Translations under genes and position numbers: made by a program
Source of the DNA: Dallia pectoralis
Taxonomy: Eukaryota > Chordata > Actinopteri > Esociformes > Umbridae
NCBI GenBank assembly: GCA_029465975.1
Contig: CM055738.1
Location: 5,892,333-5,956,332 of the forward strand
Direction of reading: 5' to 3'
Length of the DNA stretch: 64,000 bases
Notes under the pieces: model-generated
Database searches by the model: none
What the model was told of the DNA's origin: nothing
Seen by the model: the letters and a program-made list of their open reading frames with translations, nothing else
Shown here: positions 1 through 12,349 of the stretch, piece by piece
Layout of the letters: every line of letters begins with the position of its first letter
Numbering within the stretch: position 1 is the first letter of the stretch

Positions 1-600
1 ACTCCACCTGGATACCCACTGTTGGTCACACTCCACCTGGATACCCACTGTTGGTCACACTCCACCTGGATACCCACTGTTGGGTCACACTCCACCTGGA
101 TACCCACTGTTGGGTCACACACCCCCTGGAGACCCACTGTTGGGTCACACTCCATCTGGAGACCCACTGTTGGGTCACACTCCACCTGGATACCCACTGT
201 TGGTCACACTCCACCTGGAGACCCACTGTTGGGTCACACTCCATCTGGAGACCCACTGTTGGGTCACACTCCACCTGGAGGCCCACTGTTGGGTCACACA
301 CCCCCTGGAGGCCCACTGTTGGGTCACACTCCATCTGGAGACTCACTGTTGGGTCACAGTCCACCTGGAGACCCACTGTTGGGTCACAGTCCACCTGGAG
401 ACCCACTGTTGGGTCACACTCCACCTGGAGACCCACTGTTGGGTCACACTCCACCTGGAGACCCACTGTTGGGTCACAGTCCACCTGGAGACCCACTGTT
501 GGGTCACACTCCACCTGGAGACCCACTGTTGGGTCACACTCCACCTGGAGACCCACTGTTGGGTCACACTCCATCTGGAGACCCACTGTTGGGTCACACC
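1..600. repeat. Minisatellite, 30-bp unit, about 20 copies
   Basis: Tandem copies of a 30-bp unit built around CCACTGTTGGGTCACACTCC; the first copies are 29 bp. Variation is mainly ACCTGGATA/ACCTGGAGA/ATCTGGAGA. The array enters from beyond the left edge. Because 30 is a multiple of 3, all frames stay open and give repetitive spurious ORFs on both strands. Confidence 0.97.
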
Positions 601-1148
601 CCACCATGTCACTGATGGACCTTTGGTTCTTTCCCCAGAACCTTATTATTCCTCGTTAGTTTGGCAGGAGGTGATATTTGATTATCGGAGAGTAAAATGA
701 ATCTAGACATACATCACTACAAGAGTGAACCTGCTGTTGTTGATGTGGACGACCAAACGTGAATGTGTGTTTGTGTAGTGGGTACACTACACACAGGCGT
801 GTGTGTTTATGTGTGTGTGTGTTTGTTTGTGTTTGTGGAATATAAAAAGAGCAAGATTATGAACCATAACACAGTTCTCTGTGTATATTCATATATATAG
901 CTGTTTTGTATTCCTAACAGATTTCAGATGTTTTACATTGACATTTGCTTTTAGGGTAAATCGGGCACAGTTCTGTGGGAAGATGGCGATAAATAACAGT
1001 ATGGTTACAGTAATGAGGTGGTTCAGTGTATATATAGGGACTTTATATTTGAAATACTGTGTGATTCCAGTGGGATGATGTGTTATGAGAGGCATACCAG
1101 ATGACCTGGTCTGCACCAGTGTGTGTATGAACTGGCTGAGGTGAGTTG
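601..1148. other. Non-coding; short TG-rich stretch only
   Basis: No exon-like coding similarity was seen. A TG-rich microsatellite-like stretch lies at about 763-836. The remainder is unique-looking AT-rich sequence. Confidence 0.6.
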
Positions 1149-1420
1149 GAGAGAGGGAGGGAGGGATGGGGGGAGGAAGAGAGAGAGCGGATACGGGGCA
1201 GGGATGGGTAGAGAGATGGAGGGAGGGAGGGGGTGAGGGAGGGAGGGAGGGAGGGAGAAAGGGAGAGAGAGAGGATACGGGGCAGGGATGGATAGAGGGA
1301 GGGAGGGAAAGAGAGAGAGGGAGGGAGGGAGGGGGAGAGAGAGAGAGAGAGAGAGAGGAGGGAGGGGGGAGAGATAGATAGAGGGAGGGAGGGAGGGATG
1401 GGGAGAGAGAGAGAGAAAGG
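1149..1420. repeat. Polypurine (GGGA/GAGA) tract with embedded duplication
   Basis: Almost uninterrupted purine on the + strand, made of GGGA and GAGA runs. A segment with GATACGGGGCAGGGATGG occurs twice (about 1189 and 1274), so the tract also grew by segmental duplication. Confidence 0.9.
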
Positions 1421-1779
1421 TAGGTGAGAGCATATTAGTAGAATAGTTCTGTCTGAAGAACACAGGTATTTAAACAGACATATTTTTTATGATATCTCAT
1501 GCAGCCTAATAATTCCCGCATAGCTAAAAACAAGCTCATTGGTCAATGCCTCTGACAACACACACACACACACACACACATGCATGCGCGCACTCACAGA
1601 CACACACTAAACAAACTTTGGCGGTGTAATCAGGCTAGTGCATTGCTGTGTAATGACTTAATATGCGAGGCAAAGATGGGCAAGATCTCTCGAATTAGTC
1701 CAGTGTTTATATCTGGATGAGACTGCTGATTCTTTAACCACTAGATGTAATACTTGTGATGTAATACTGGCCAAAAACA
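1421..1779. other. Non-coding; short (CA)n
   Basis: A (CA)n run lies at about 1557-1580, followed by an alternating purine/pyrimidine TGCATGCGCGCAC stretch. Nothing else is recognisable. Confidence 0.6.
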
Positions 1780-2006
1780 GAATGATGAAATGCTTGGTGA
1801 CATACTGTTAGAATAGAATGATGAAATGCTTGGTGACATACTGTTAGAATAGAATGATGAAATGCTTGGTGACATACTGTTAGAATAGAATGATGAAATG
1901 CTTGTTCCTGGTGACATACTGTTAGAATAGAATGATGAAATGCTTGTTCCTGGTGACATACTGTTAGAATAGAATGATGAAATGCTTGTTCCTGGTGACA
2001 TACTGT
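1780..2006. repeat. Minisatellite, 36/42-bp unit, 6 copies
   Basis: Six tandem copies containing GAATGATGAAATGCTTG and GTGACATACTGTT. Three copies carry an extra 6 bp (TTCCTG), so units are 36 or 42 bp; both are multiples of 3, which leaves a long minus-strand ORF open. Confidence 0.95.
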
Positions 2007-2460
2007 TGTGTCTGTGTTTATGGAAGTTAACCTGTATAAAAAAAATTTTGACATGAGTTCTGTCAATTTAAAATTAAAAGCTGTCACTTTCTAAAAGGTT
2101 AAGTTATAAAAGACACAGGTTAAGTAAACCAAGAGTATTAGTATCGATGGATACAGCTTCAATATTGGATCAGACATGTTTATCAAGTCATAGAAACCGA
2201 AAACAGGATGAGAACCAAGAGAAAAGGAAAGAGATTAGGAACCGAAAACAGAGAAAGAGAGAGAGGGTGTAAATAAGAAAACAAAGAGTGTGATATAAAG
2301 CTGACAAGTCCTGTGAAGTAGCAGACTTTTATTTCACCACACTCCAGGTGTTTATACCCACAAACCCCAGACTCTCTCTCATATGTTCCACAATGCAGTG
2401 CGTCATGTATCAGAGAGAGGGAGAGAGAAAGAGAGAGAGAGAGAGAAAGTGCGTCAGAGA

Positions 2461-2496
<36 letters not shown>

Positions 2497-4164
2497 AAAG
2501 TGCGGAAGAGTCCATTTGGGAGGGTTCTGGTGAGAACTGGGAGAGGGGTCAAAGGTTGTTTAGGGACACCGCCGGCTCAGGGGTTCTCACAACTCTGCGT
2601 GGTCGGAATTCCAACACTGGAATGTTTCCATGGAAACCTCTCCTGGGATCATAGGCCCAAAGTGGACCCCTCGTCCACCACCCCCCAACTGTTTATGTTT
2701 GCCTCTTTGAACCATGTTTCATGACACACTGTAGATGGGGCTGCTGTGTGTGTGTGTGTGATGGGATGAGTGTGTGATGGGATGAGTGCATTCCCGTCGG
2801 AGTGTGTGACGAGTACAGATATATTGTGTGTGGCGCGCGAGCCTCGACTGTGCACGAAACAAAGTATGTTCATGTAATGTCATTTCAAAATAAAAGTCTA
2901 ACTTTAAAATTAGCTTTTGTACATCTGCATGTGTCAACGAATGAATGATAGTGTGTGTGAATGAACACGTATCTTTATTAAGTCCTGCTCTGCACTATCT
3001 GGTGAGCCAATATCAGCTGCGTGTGTGCACGCGTGTTTGCGTGTGCTTCTGTGCTTCAGACAGCACGTGAAGTATGTTCATCGCCTCCTCTTTTAGACGG
3101 TTAGCACGGGGGACCGAGCCTGCTAGCTTCTCCAGTTCACATCCAGAGGAATTCATAATTTATCCAGCGTCACATATTTCGCGTGTCTGCCGGACGCCAA
3201 CGAACGCCTCTAAATCAACCTGCGATTGGCTTGGAGACAGCTTGGAGACAGGCGAAGAAGCATTGCCTTTTTAGGTGCCTGAGCTCAGGCACGGGATGCA
3301 GGTTTCTGTTCGCGCGTAACAGCTGTCCGTTTGTAAACACTCCGGTTCTGCCTGTTGACTCTATTAAACGCACGTCAAAATGAGGCACGTGTCTATTTCT
3401 CTGTTGGTCGTTCTTACTAACAGTTTACTCGTGTTTGAGAATTTGGAAAACCTTGTGGGCTCCTTGTTTAGAAAAGCTTGGGTGGGGGAATTTGCTTACA
3501 AAAAACCCAGTGCATGCCTTGTCATTCTGTGGCAATGGCCCTTAACAGCCCCTAGAGCCTAGCTTGGATTGCACACAAAAAGGATTGCATGTTGTTGTTT
3601 TTGTATTTATCTTTGCAATGCTATGTTTGTATATGTAGGCTAAAGTTGAGAGTTATCAAGATTGGATAAGGCTTCCAATATCATCAGTAATAAATACAGT
3701 TTTCCTGCAGTTCTTGTCATCACCAGAAGGGAGCAGTGTAGAGTTATTTTGTTTATTTCAATCACTCCTCCTCTGCCATGTAGACGTACTGCCTTTAGTC
3801 CTGAAACAAATGACTTTGTGTACAGCAGCACATGAACATATAACCACTCCCAAGCCATGAATGTAAAGGAAACCACATGCTGTCTTGTCAGGATACATCG
3901 TGGAACTTGTCTGTATTGAGGACTTTTAATCTGGCATGAACCTGTAGCCTTCAGCAACAACAGTTGACATTTTAACACTTAAGGTTTTCTAAAAAAAGAA
4001 ATCCCCAAAAGAGTTGTTATGCTTAAACAGCTTGCAATTGAGTTTTGCTTTATTGGTCTCTTTTCCCACACTTGCAGTTATGGTAATGTACAGTGTTCAT
4101 AGTTAAATCATAAAACCCTTTAGATTGTTAAAGGTAGGAGTTTGAGTTGCCTCTGCCCCCAGAA
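2007..4164. other. Non-coding upstream region
   Basis: No coding similarity. It holds a GA-rich simple repeat at about 2411-2497, a short TG run near 2738-2760 and otherwise unique-looking sequence. Short ORFs are present, but none shows domain signatures or flanking splice sites that I would trust. Confidence 0.55.
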
Positions 4165-4166
4165 CA

Positions 4167-4240
<74 letters not shown>
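4165..4240. repeat. (CA)n microsatellite
   Basis: About 75 bp of near-perfect CA dinucleotide repeat. Confidence 0.98.
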
Positions 4241-4242
<2 letters not shown>

Positions 4243-4286
4243 AACACAGGGATTCCACCTCCTGCTCTGCATCTAATCCATCACTA

Positions 4287-4806
4287 GAGGTCTTTGTCTC
4301 CATGAGTCTTCATGTTGTCTACATTAACAGTCGCCATGAGTCCCTGTGTTGTCTACATTAACAGTCTCCATGAGTCCCTGTGTTGTCTACATTAACAGTC
4401 TCCATGAGTCCCTGTGTTGTCTACATTGACAGTCTTCATGAGTCCCTGTGTTGTCTACATTAACAGTCTCCATGAGTCCCTGTGTTGTCTACATTAACAG
4501 TCTCCATGAGTCCCTGTGTTGTCTACATTAACAGTCTCCATGAGTCCCTGTGTTGTCTACATTAACAGTCTCCATGAGTCCCTGTGTTGTCTACATTAAC
4601 AGTCTCCATGAGTCCCTGTGTTGTCTACATTAACAGTCTCCATGAGTCCCTGTGTTGTCTACATTAACAGTCTCCATGAGTCCCTGTGTTGTCTACATTA
4701 ACAGTCTCCATGAGTCCCTGTGTTGTCTACATTAACAGTCTCCATGAGTCCCTGTGTTGTCTACATTAACAGTCTCCATGAGTCCCTGTGTTGTCTACAT
4801 TAACAG
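4287..4806. repeat. Minisatellite, 34-bp unit, about 15 copies
   Basis: Tandem units containing CCATGAGTCCCTGTGTTGTC and TACATTAACAGTCT. The 5'-most copies are diverged (CTTCATG, TCGCC); later ones are nearly identical. Confidence 0.97.
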
Positions 4807-6355
4807 GCTCATTGGTTATATTTAGCTGTCGTTCAATTTGAAGGAGGCCCTGTTAGGCTCTATTTGTACCGTCACACAGGGAAACTCCCTGCTCTCCACC
4901 GTTCTTATTGGCCGCATTTCGGACTGACATGTAATTATTGGAGGGTTGGTCAAATTGGTCAGAGGAGGCTGTTCGGCACAGTACCAGGGTCTTTGCCACA
5001 GAGGGGGCGAAACAATTTCCTGGCCCCTATAATAATTATAATAATAAAGTTTAAGTGTCTGGAATACATGAATATACAATTGCATGGTCATCAAAAGGCC
5101 ATCAATCGTCCAATAAAAGTAGCCCGATGGGCGTTGTGAACGGCAGACCAGTGCATAGTGACCAATCAGAACCATGCTTAATGTTCTTCGTTATAATTGG
5201 TCGGGCAGGCCTGACATTGTGCCGGATCAGGTAGAACACCGTCTATACCAACCCCCCCACCACCACCACCACCACCCCAACTCGTCCTCGGTCCATATCA
5301 GTTGCGGCACCACGTGGGCAGATGTTGAGAATTGTTCAAAAGTCTAATGCGGGGCTGTTGAACTCCGACCCCAAAAGGTCCCTAGCCCGCTGGCTGTCTG
5401 TTCTCCATCAGCAGTAATTGCACCCACCTTGTGTTGCCGGTCCCTGATTAGGGGTTTGCAGTGAAGAGATGGAGTAGAACTGGCTTTGAGGGCCACTCTG
5501 TAATCACATGGCCTTTCTCGCTACACCACGCAGTCTCCTGGGCGTTCCAATTTCATCTTTAACTTTCTTAAATGTGCAGTTTCGCTGAGAGACTTTCGAC
5601 ACTGAGCAGGACATTCTCCCCGTCCCCCGGACTTAACGGAGGGTATTTGCCCGTGTTGTTGTGGTTTTAAATAGCGACATATCACATAGTCCGATTTGAA
5701 TGTTCACGCCGTTCCACGTCGATCGGTTCATCGACGTTGTCGTCGGCTGCGACTCAGAGTTTGACCCCAACGCGCTCTATGCAACCAGGAAGTATACCAT
5801 CGCACACAGGCTGCCGTTTCTCAGCTTGTGTCTCCAGGCTGTTGAGACCAGATCAGGGAAGCAGAGACACAGTAATTACAACCAATCATGCTGTTTTGGA
5901 GGGAAAGTCACGGGCCAAGAAATACACATTGTTTGCATTGTGAAGATACAATACAATACATACAATATATCTCTCAATATCTGTTTCTCCTCATGGAGAG
6001 ACGGAGATCGAGAGGAGAAATCGACAGGGGGAGCACGACCCACTGCTAGTGATTTGGATCAGGAGTGTCTGTTGTCTAGTTGTAGTTTTCCGGATATTTC
6101 TCCACAGAGTCTGACATGATGCTTCCCATCCAATGGTACGACTGATGTCATGAGGTCATTCTGTATTCTTACAGGTACAAGTGCACATGTTCTTCAGGTG
6201 TACTGCGGGTAGAACGACGTTCCGTAAAGTAACCAGAGAATGTGTATCTGTGATAGTTCTAGCTCTCGGACTCCTCGTATCACTAGAACTATTTGAAGCT
6301 TGCCAGAACCAACCGGACCAATGACAACATTACACCTTAAATAAACATTCCGGAC
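4807..6355. other. Non-coding upstream region
   Basis: No gene seen. A (CCA)n run lies at about 5256-5274 and a short ATA-rich run at about 5030-5047. No exon of tensin or another recognised family was found. Confidence 0.5.
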
Positions 6356-6545
6356 CACTCTCCTTCTCTCTCCCTCCACCTCTCTCTCACTCTCTCTCTC
6401 ATGTCCTAGTCACTCACTCTCTCTCCCTCCCTCTCTCTTCTGTCCTAGTCTCTCCCTCTCTCCTTCTCTCTCCTAGACTCCTGTCCTTTCCCTCTGTCCT
6501 AATCTTTCTCTCAATCTCACCCCCTCCTATCTCTACCTCTCTCTG
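6356..6545. repeat. Pyrimidine-rich (CT)n-like tract
   Basis: Degenerate TCTC/TCCC sequence with scattered TGTCCTAGTC motifs that recur several times, suggesting a decayed tandem array. Confidence 0.8.
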
Positions 6546-7339
6546 TTCGGTATATGGTTGTGGAGCAGCAGTTCAGTTGGAGATGGACGACTCTCCAGAC
6601 CGGGCTAATGGATTGGTTGTGTAAATATTTACAACAAGGGCTTTATGGACGCTCCCACAAGACGTGTCCAGCTCTGCTTTTACAGAGCTTTTACCAGGAC
6701 ACAGGGCCACTGATTTGTTTAAGAACACGACAAAAAACACCTTGGAAATACCAAACGTATGAAATGCAGAAATCGAACCTGGGTCAATAGTAGGAGTAGG
6801 AAGATATGGTGGTCTCGCGATTTGATTCAATATTTTTTTAGATTCACGTTTCAATTATTTTCCATTAGATTTTTTTATTTAAAAAAAATAGCATTTTATA
6901 AAAACAGCAAATCTCTCTTTGTAAAACATAAAAGTTCAGTAGCTGTCTGTAAGTGGGCTCCAGGGATTTGTATGTGTTGGGACTGGGGTTTGTCAGCTGT
7001 CACACAAGATCGAACTGAGATTTGGCTTCTGCATTTAATGCAACCCATCTGAATTCAACGGGGGCAGTGAGCTGCGACGACGAGCTCCAGGAGAACAATT
7101 CTGGTTAAAAATCTCGATCATGAACAGAACATGGCACATGATGTAGGAACCTCTGTTACTGGTCAGATGCGCTAACCGCTGCCCCATACTTAATAAACCA
7201 TTCAGACGAGCATGGTGAAGTTAACGCTAACGCCACCGCTAACGCCACCGCTAACGCCACCGCTAATCCAAGCAGTCCATAAATGATGTAATCACAGGCC
7301 TCTGTTGGCTATACAGGTTTAATAAGAATCTGTATTTAC
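6546..7339. other. Non-coding; possible dispersed-repeat fragments
   Basis: AT-rich stretch at about 6825-6910. Around 7160-7200 the reverse strand reads GGGGCAGCGGTTAGCGCATC, resembling the A-box end of a tRNA-derived SINE, but no B box was confirmed. A 12-bp unit (CGCTAACGCCAC) repeats about three times at 7225-7265. Confidence 0.4.
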
Positions 7340-7530
7340 TGTTGTCTCTTCTCTCCCTCTCTGTGTTATTTCTCCCCTCCCGTCTCTTTCTTTCTCTCAC
7401 TCTCTTTATTCTTATCTCCCCAACTGTCTCTCTCTCCCTCTCTTTCCTCCTATCTCCCTCCTCTCTCGCTCTCCGTCTCCCTCTCTCCCTCTCTCCCTCC
7501 TCACCCTTTCTCTTCTATCTTATAGGCACC
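7340..7530. repeat. Pyrimidine-rich simple repeat
   Basis: CTCTC/TCCC-rich tract with few purines, flanking the TG-rich array that follows. Confidence 0.85.
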
Positions 7531-7584
7531 TGGTGACCTCCCCCTGAAGCATGTAGAAACAATGGTGAGTTTCAGCTGTATGTT

Positions 7585-8128
7585 ATATTCTGTGTGTTTG
7601 TGTGTGTGTTTGGTGTTTGTTTGTGTGTGTGTTTGGTGTTTGTGTGTGTTTGGTGTTTGTGTGTGTTTGGTGTTTGTATGTGTGTTTGCATGTGCACTTT
7701 GTGTGTTTGCGTGTGTTTGCGTGTGTGTTTGGTGTTTGTACGAGCACTCTGGTCTGCTCAAGTGTTTGGTGTTTGCACGTGCACACTGTGTTTGCGTGTG
7801 TGTTTGGTGTTTGCACGTGCACACTGTGTTTGCGTGTGTGTTTGGTGTTTGCACGTGCACACTGTGTTTGCGTGTGTTTGGTGTTTGCACGTGCACACTG
7901 TGTTTGCGTGTGTTTGGTGTTTGCACGTGCACTCTGTGTTTGCGTGTGTTTGGTGTTTGCACGTGCACTCTGTGTTTGCGTGTGTTTGGTGTTTGCACGT
8001 GCACTCTGTGTTTGCGTGTGTGTTTGGTGTTTCCACGTGCACTCTGTGTTTGCGTGTGTGTTTGGTGTTTGCACGTGCACTCTGTGTTTGCGTGTGTGTT
8101 TGGTGTTTGCACGTGCACTCTGCGTGTT
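7585..8128. repeat. TG-rich minisatellite (36/38-bp) with ten CACGTG boxes
   Basis: The 5' part (about 7585-7740) is degenerate GTGTTTGGTGTTTG. From 7770 a 36- or 38-bp unit repeats with TTTGGTGTTTGCACGTGCAC in nearly every copy. CACGTG falls at 7776, 7814, 7852, 7888, 7924, 7960, 7996, 8034, 8072 and 8110. All frames are open on both strands because stop codons are absent from the unit; no protein is inferred. Confidence 0.96.
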
Positions 8129-9515
8129 AAGCAAAAACACATGCAACCATCCGGTAAGTTGCTATGGGTAGTAGCAGCTGCTAAATGGAAACCTAAAGGT
8201 ATGCAAACAGTTCAACTGAATGCTAAACATGCCTAGATCCGAACACATGAATGCAATATGTAGTGTTTACACACACACACACACACACATGCCCACACAC
8301 ACACACACACACACATGCCCACACACACACACATACACACACACACACACACACATGCCCACACACACACACATACCCAGTCACAGCTGTGTGCGATTAA
8401 CTCCACTCTGTGTTGATCCAAATAAACTTGACTTCAGCTGAATTCCTTATGATGGTGCATCACTGACCACAGCCATGAGGGCTAGGGCGAGCATGTGGTA
8501 TTTATTCTGCTCTCTCTCTCTCTCTTACACACTCTCACACACACACACACACAAGTGGCGAGAAAAAGAAAAGTTCCTGCCACTGCGCAGTGCATCATGG
8601 GAAATCACGTGTATAAAGCTACACATCGATCCTCTGTCTGCTCTGTACATACGCTCTGTACATATGCTCTGTGGTTCCACTGATGTCTTTTCACACCCAC
8701 TTCCTTTACCGTCGGTGCCACCACATTCATTTGAGCTTTACACTTTAGAAGCTTTTTAAACACACTACTAGTCACCATTTCGTGCAGCTTTGAACAATTT
8801 CTGGGACAGCGTAATAATCAGATGTAGATACATTGAACAGCGTCAGCTGGCGCCCCTCAGTCCAATTACCCACAGCACAACAACCATCATATGACCGCCT
8901 GCATAACGCTCGCGTGTCATGTGACGACGTTTCACTGTGTTCACTAGACGTCTGGCACACCAGCGAGCCGAATGTCTCCGCGTGAACGTTGAACAAGTCC
9001 CGCTAGTTAGATCACAGTGCAGGAGAATCGGTCAAGACGAGGTCCCCAGGGTATCAGATTGCACGACTGTAGGACACACACACACACGGCCAGGAAAGGG
9101 TTAACGAAGAGCTGGAAGTGATTGGGCGAGGAAGGCGATTGATCTGATGACTGGTATAACCTGAGGGAGATATAACATGGTACCCCCCAAAGGGGATGAG
9201 GTGAAGAGGCGGGGACTGAGATGGATGGAAATGGGGAAGAGCTGTTGGTAGAGGGAGGGGGGGGTTAAGGATATGTGTGTGTCAGAGGGAGGGAGGGAGG
9301 GAAGGAGGGGGGTGGGTGAAGGCGTCCCAGAGTGAACGAGCACACAGTCAGTGTAGTCTGCTGGAGTTGGAGACATGTGGTGCCCCGTTGGAACCCATCG
9401 ACAGGAATAGCGGCAGGAGTTTTCCTTCGTTTATCGACGTGAAAAGGACTTTTTGTGGAGTGTGGTGGAACAGGCCAGTGGGAAGCAGAGAAGCAGAGTT
9501 CAGTCCTCCTCAGAG
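8129..9515. other. Non-coding; CA repeats and possible 5' region of the candidate first exon
   Basis: Compound (CA)n with CATGCCCA interruptions at about 8268-8370 and a short CT/CA run at 8513-8553. A GGGA-rich tract occupies about 9254-9312. A TATA-like GATATAAC at about 9167 lies some 350 bp before the candidate first coding exon; a role as promoter is inference only. Confidence 0.45.
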
Positions 9516-9599
9516 ATGAACCGTGGGGAGTCCCTGCGAAGACGTCTCTCCTCCCTCCGGGGGGCCTGGAGGTGGAGTACGGGCTACCTGTTCCGGAAG
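9516..9599 (+). CDS. tns1: Candidate alternative first coding exon of tns1
   Basis: ATG at 9516 (G at -3) opens 28 codons of a strongly basic N-terminus (MNRGESLRRRLSSLRG...YLFRK). It ends in phase 0 at AAG|GTACTA, and the next supported exon (12688) also begins in phase 0, so joining them keeps frame. The donor is weak beyond GT. Without splicing, the frame runs on through the EDRGQ-coding minisatellite to a stop near 9842. In TNS2 the equivalent junction precedes a GSTKS peptide, and this gene's next exon also starts GSTKS, so an alternative N-terminus here is plausible. Transcript evidence is needed. Confidence 0.42.
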
Positions 9600-9620
9600 G
9601 TACTAAAGACAGGAGTGTGG

Positions 9621-9812
9621 GAGGACAGAGGGCAGGAGGACAGAGGGCAGGAGGACAGAGGGCAGGAGGACAGAGGGCAGGAGGACAGAGGGCAGGAGGA
9701 CAGAGGGCAGGAGGACAGAGGGCAGGAGGACAGAGGGCAGGAGGACAGAGAGCAGGAGGACAGAGGCCAGGAGGACAGAGGCCAGGAGGACAGAGGGGAG
9801 GAGGACAGAGGG
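9621..9812. repeat. Minisatellite, 15-bp unit, about 13 copies
   Basis: Tandem GAGGACAGAGGGCAG. In the frame of the candidate first exon it would encode EDRGQ repeats. It begins 21 bp after that exon's proposed donor. The last copies vary (GGCCAG, GGGGAG). Confidence 0.97.
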
Positions 9813-11081
9813 AGAGGGGTACCTGGGAGGAGGCTACGGTAGGGTACACTTCACAAGAGTCTTCTGGGTTTTCTGTCCGCTTTTCTCTTTTCCGTTCGTC
9901 TCTTCTGCTTCGTTGGATTAGGTTGTTTGTTGTGGAACATTTCCTTTTCTTTCACATTTCATACCTGCCAGTCTTTCTTTCTTTCTTCCTCTCCCTCTCT
10001 CTCCCTCTCTCTCTCTCCCTCTCTCCCTCTCTCTCCCTCTCTCTCTCTGATGGTTAATTTGTAATGCCAGTTTCCCAGATGGTTTTGATCAGAGTTTGAC
10101 GGGGACCTCCCACTTTTTACCCCCCCCCCCTGGTTTTTGCTCAAGGGGATGTTGGAGGGATGTTGGGGGGAGGGGCATCACTAACCTGTGTGCGACCGAG
10201 TGAACATGGCCTGGATGTTTCACATTTGGTTTTAAGTTGCCCTGTTCTATGTTAAGGGGGCGGTGCGGAAACAAAGCATCAGGCGCTGTTGTTTCTTTGC
10301 TACATTTATTTGTCTTTACAGTGTACTTTCCCCCCATTCTAGAATTCATTAACTTTAAAGCCACATCGTTTTTTAGTTCAGGGACATATGCCCAATTGAT
10401 AACAAAGTCACTCCATGAACTATTTTACGAACTAGACCCAGTTTAAACGCTAAACGGTCAGAAAGGTCAGTCTCCATAAGTCTACCATGGCAACGTGCCA
10501 CAATAGCAACACGCCTCTTAGTCATGGAGCTGGAGGCAGTAACTGTCTGTTAATTGGGGTCCTCGTTAGTAACATCTGTATCACAATGCTGTGATGCAAC
10601 GTTGTCCTTTTTTTCACCGCCCCATTTCTTTTTACTTCCACCGAAATGTTCAGATACTAACAATCAACTCAGGTTTTCTCGGTTTTCTTTCAGTCTTTTC
10701 TCTACTTCAGCGACTGCCTCCATCCCCACTTGAATATTGGTCCTGATTCTTGACTGGCTGAAAGATGAAAAAACTAAAGAGAGAGAGAGGGACAAGAGAG
10801 ACAGATTGTTGAGGTCACACTGTCGTCACAGCAACATGTGGACGTGGGTGACTTGTAATAGACACATGCTCTGGGGGTGAAGGGGCAGGGGATGGCAAAA
10901 CCAATTGACTCTGCAGGGAAGTAATGAAAGATTTTTGTTGCGAGAGACAAACAGGAAGTCAGAGAAAGAGAGAAAGAGAACGCGATTCTGAAACCCACGG
11001 CTCTATATACAATTCAAATAGTATTTCTTCAAATTTAAAGACAGAAGAACTTGATCCTAAACTTTGTGTTGAGGAGAGAAC
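9813..11081. other. Intron or upstream sequence, non-coding
   Basis: CT-rich run at about 9976-10048 and a GA-rich stretch at 10776-10803 and 10960-10980. Nothing else recognised. Confidence 0.5.
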
Positions 11082-11868
11082 TGACTGTAGATGCTGCACC
11101 TCCTGTTCTGTCATTATAAAGAGAGACAATAGATGCTGCACCTCCTGGTCTGTCATTATAAAGAGAGACAATAGATGCTGCACCTCCTGGTCTGTCATAA
11201 AGAGAGACAATAGATGCTGCACCTCCTGGTCTGTCATCATAAAGAGAGACAATAGATGCTGCACCTCCTGGTCTGTCATCATAAAGAGGACAATAGATGC
11301 TGCACCTCCTGGTCTGTTATCATAAAGAGAGACAATAGATGCTGCACCTCCTGGTCTGTCATTATAAAGAGAGACAATAGATGCTGCACCTCCTGGTCTG
11401 TCATTATAAAGAGAGACAATAGATGCTGCACCTCCTGGTCTGTCATTATAAAGAGAGACAATAGATGCTGCACCTCCTGGTCTGTCATTATAAAGAGAGA
11501 CAATAGATGCTGCACCTCCTGGTCTGTCATTATAAAGAGAGACAATAGATGCTGCACCTCCTGGTCTGTCATTATAAAGAGAGACAATAGATGCTGCACC
11601 TCCTGGTCTGTCATTATAAAGAGAGACAATAGATGCTGCACCTCCTGGTCTGTCATTATAAAGAGAGACAATAGATGCTGCACCTCCTGGTCTGTCATTA
11701 TAAAGAGAGACAATAGATGCTGCACCTCCTGGTCTGTCATAATAAAGAGAGACAATAGATGCTGCACCTCCTGGTCTGTCATTATAAAGAGAGACAATAG
11801 ATGCTGCACCTCCTGGTCTGTAATTAGAAAGAGAGACAATAGATGCTGCACCTCCTGGACTGTCCAGA
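11082..11868. repeat. Minisatellite, 42-bp unit, about 18 copies
   Basis: Units contain GATGCTGCACCTCCTGGTCT and GTCATTATAAAGAGAGACAA. The 42-bp length keeps frames open for several hundred codons on both strands; the predicted peptides are pure repeat and are not called as genes. Confidence 0.97.
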
Positions 11869-12145
11869 TCACATCCTCAGATCACATCCTCAGATCACAG
11901 CCTCAGATCACATCCTCATCCTCAGATCACGTCCTCGGATCACGTCCTCAAATCACGTCCTCAGATCACAGCCTTAGATCACGTCCTCGTCCTCAGATCA
12001 CGTCGTCAGATCACATCCTCAGATCACAGCCTCAGATCACATCCTCAGATCACAGCCTCAGATCACAGCCTCAGATCACAGCCTCATCCTCGGATCACGT
12101 CCTCGGATCACGTCCTCAGATCACATCCTCAGAGCACGTCCTCAT
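11869..12145. repeat. Minisatellite, about 13-bp unit, degenerate
   Basis: Abuts the preceding 42-bp array directly. Units are ATCACATCCTCAG, ATCACGTCCTCAG or ATCACAGCCTCAG, about 20 copies with some shortened CATCCTCAG copies. Confidence 0.93.
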
Positions 12146-12349
12146 CGTTTACGTAATTGATCATACCAGATGTACCTTTCAGTGGCCTGCCAAACTAGTC
12201 CACTTAGAGTGAAACCATCCCTACATGCAGATTACTGGCTGCACATTGTCCTCTCATTGTGGGTGTGGCCAGGACGGTTGAGTGACAACGATGAGACATC
12301 TGATCACAGACGTTACTGACGACAACCCTGGACAGACAAAGTTCAGCAA

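Noticed and set aside
3074..3562. Small ORFs that might encode an upstream C1-domain exon of tensin
   Set aside because: No CxxC/HxxC pattern of a C1 domain and no matching splice sites.
11256..12212. 318-codon ORF with RDNRCCTSWSVIIK repeats
   Set aside because: 42-bp minisatellite read in frame; the opposite strand is equally open.
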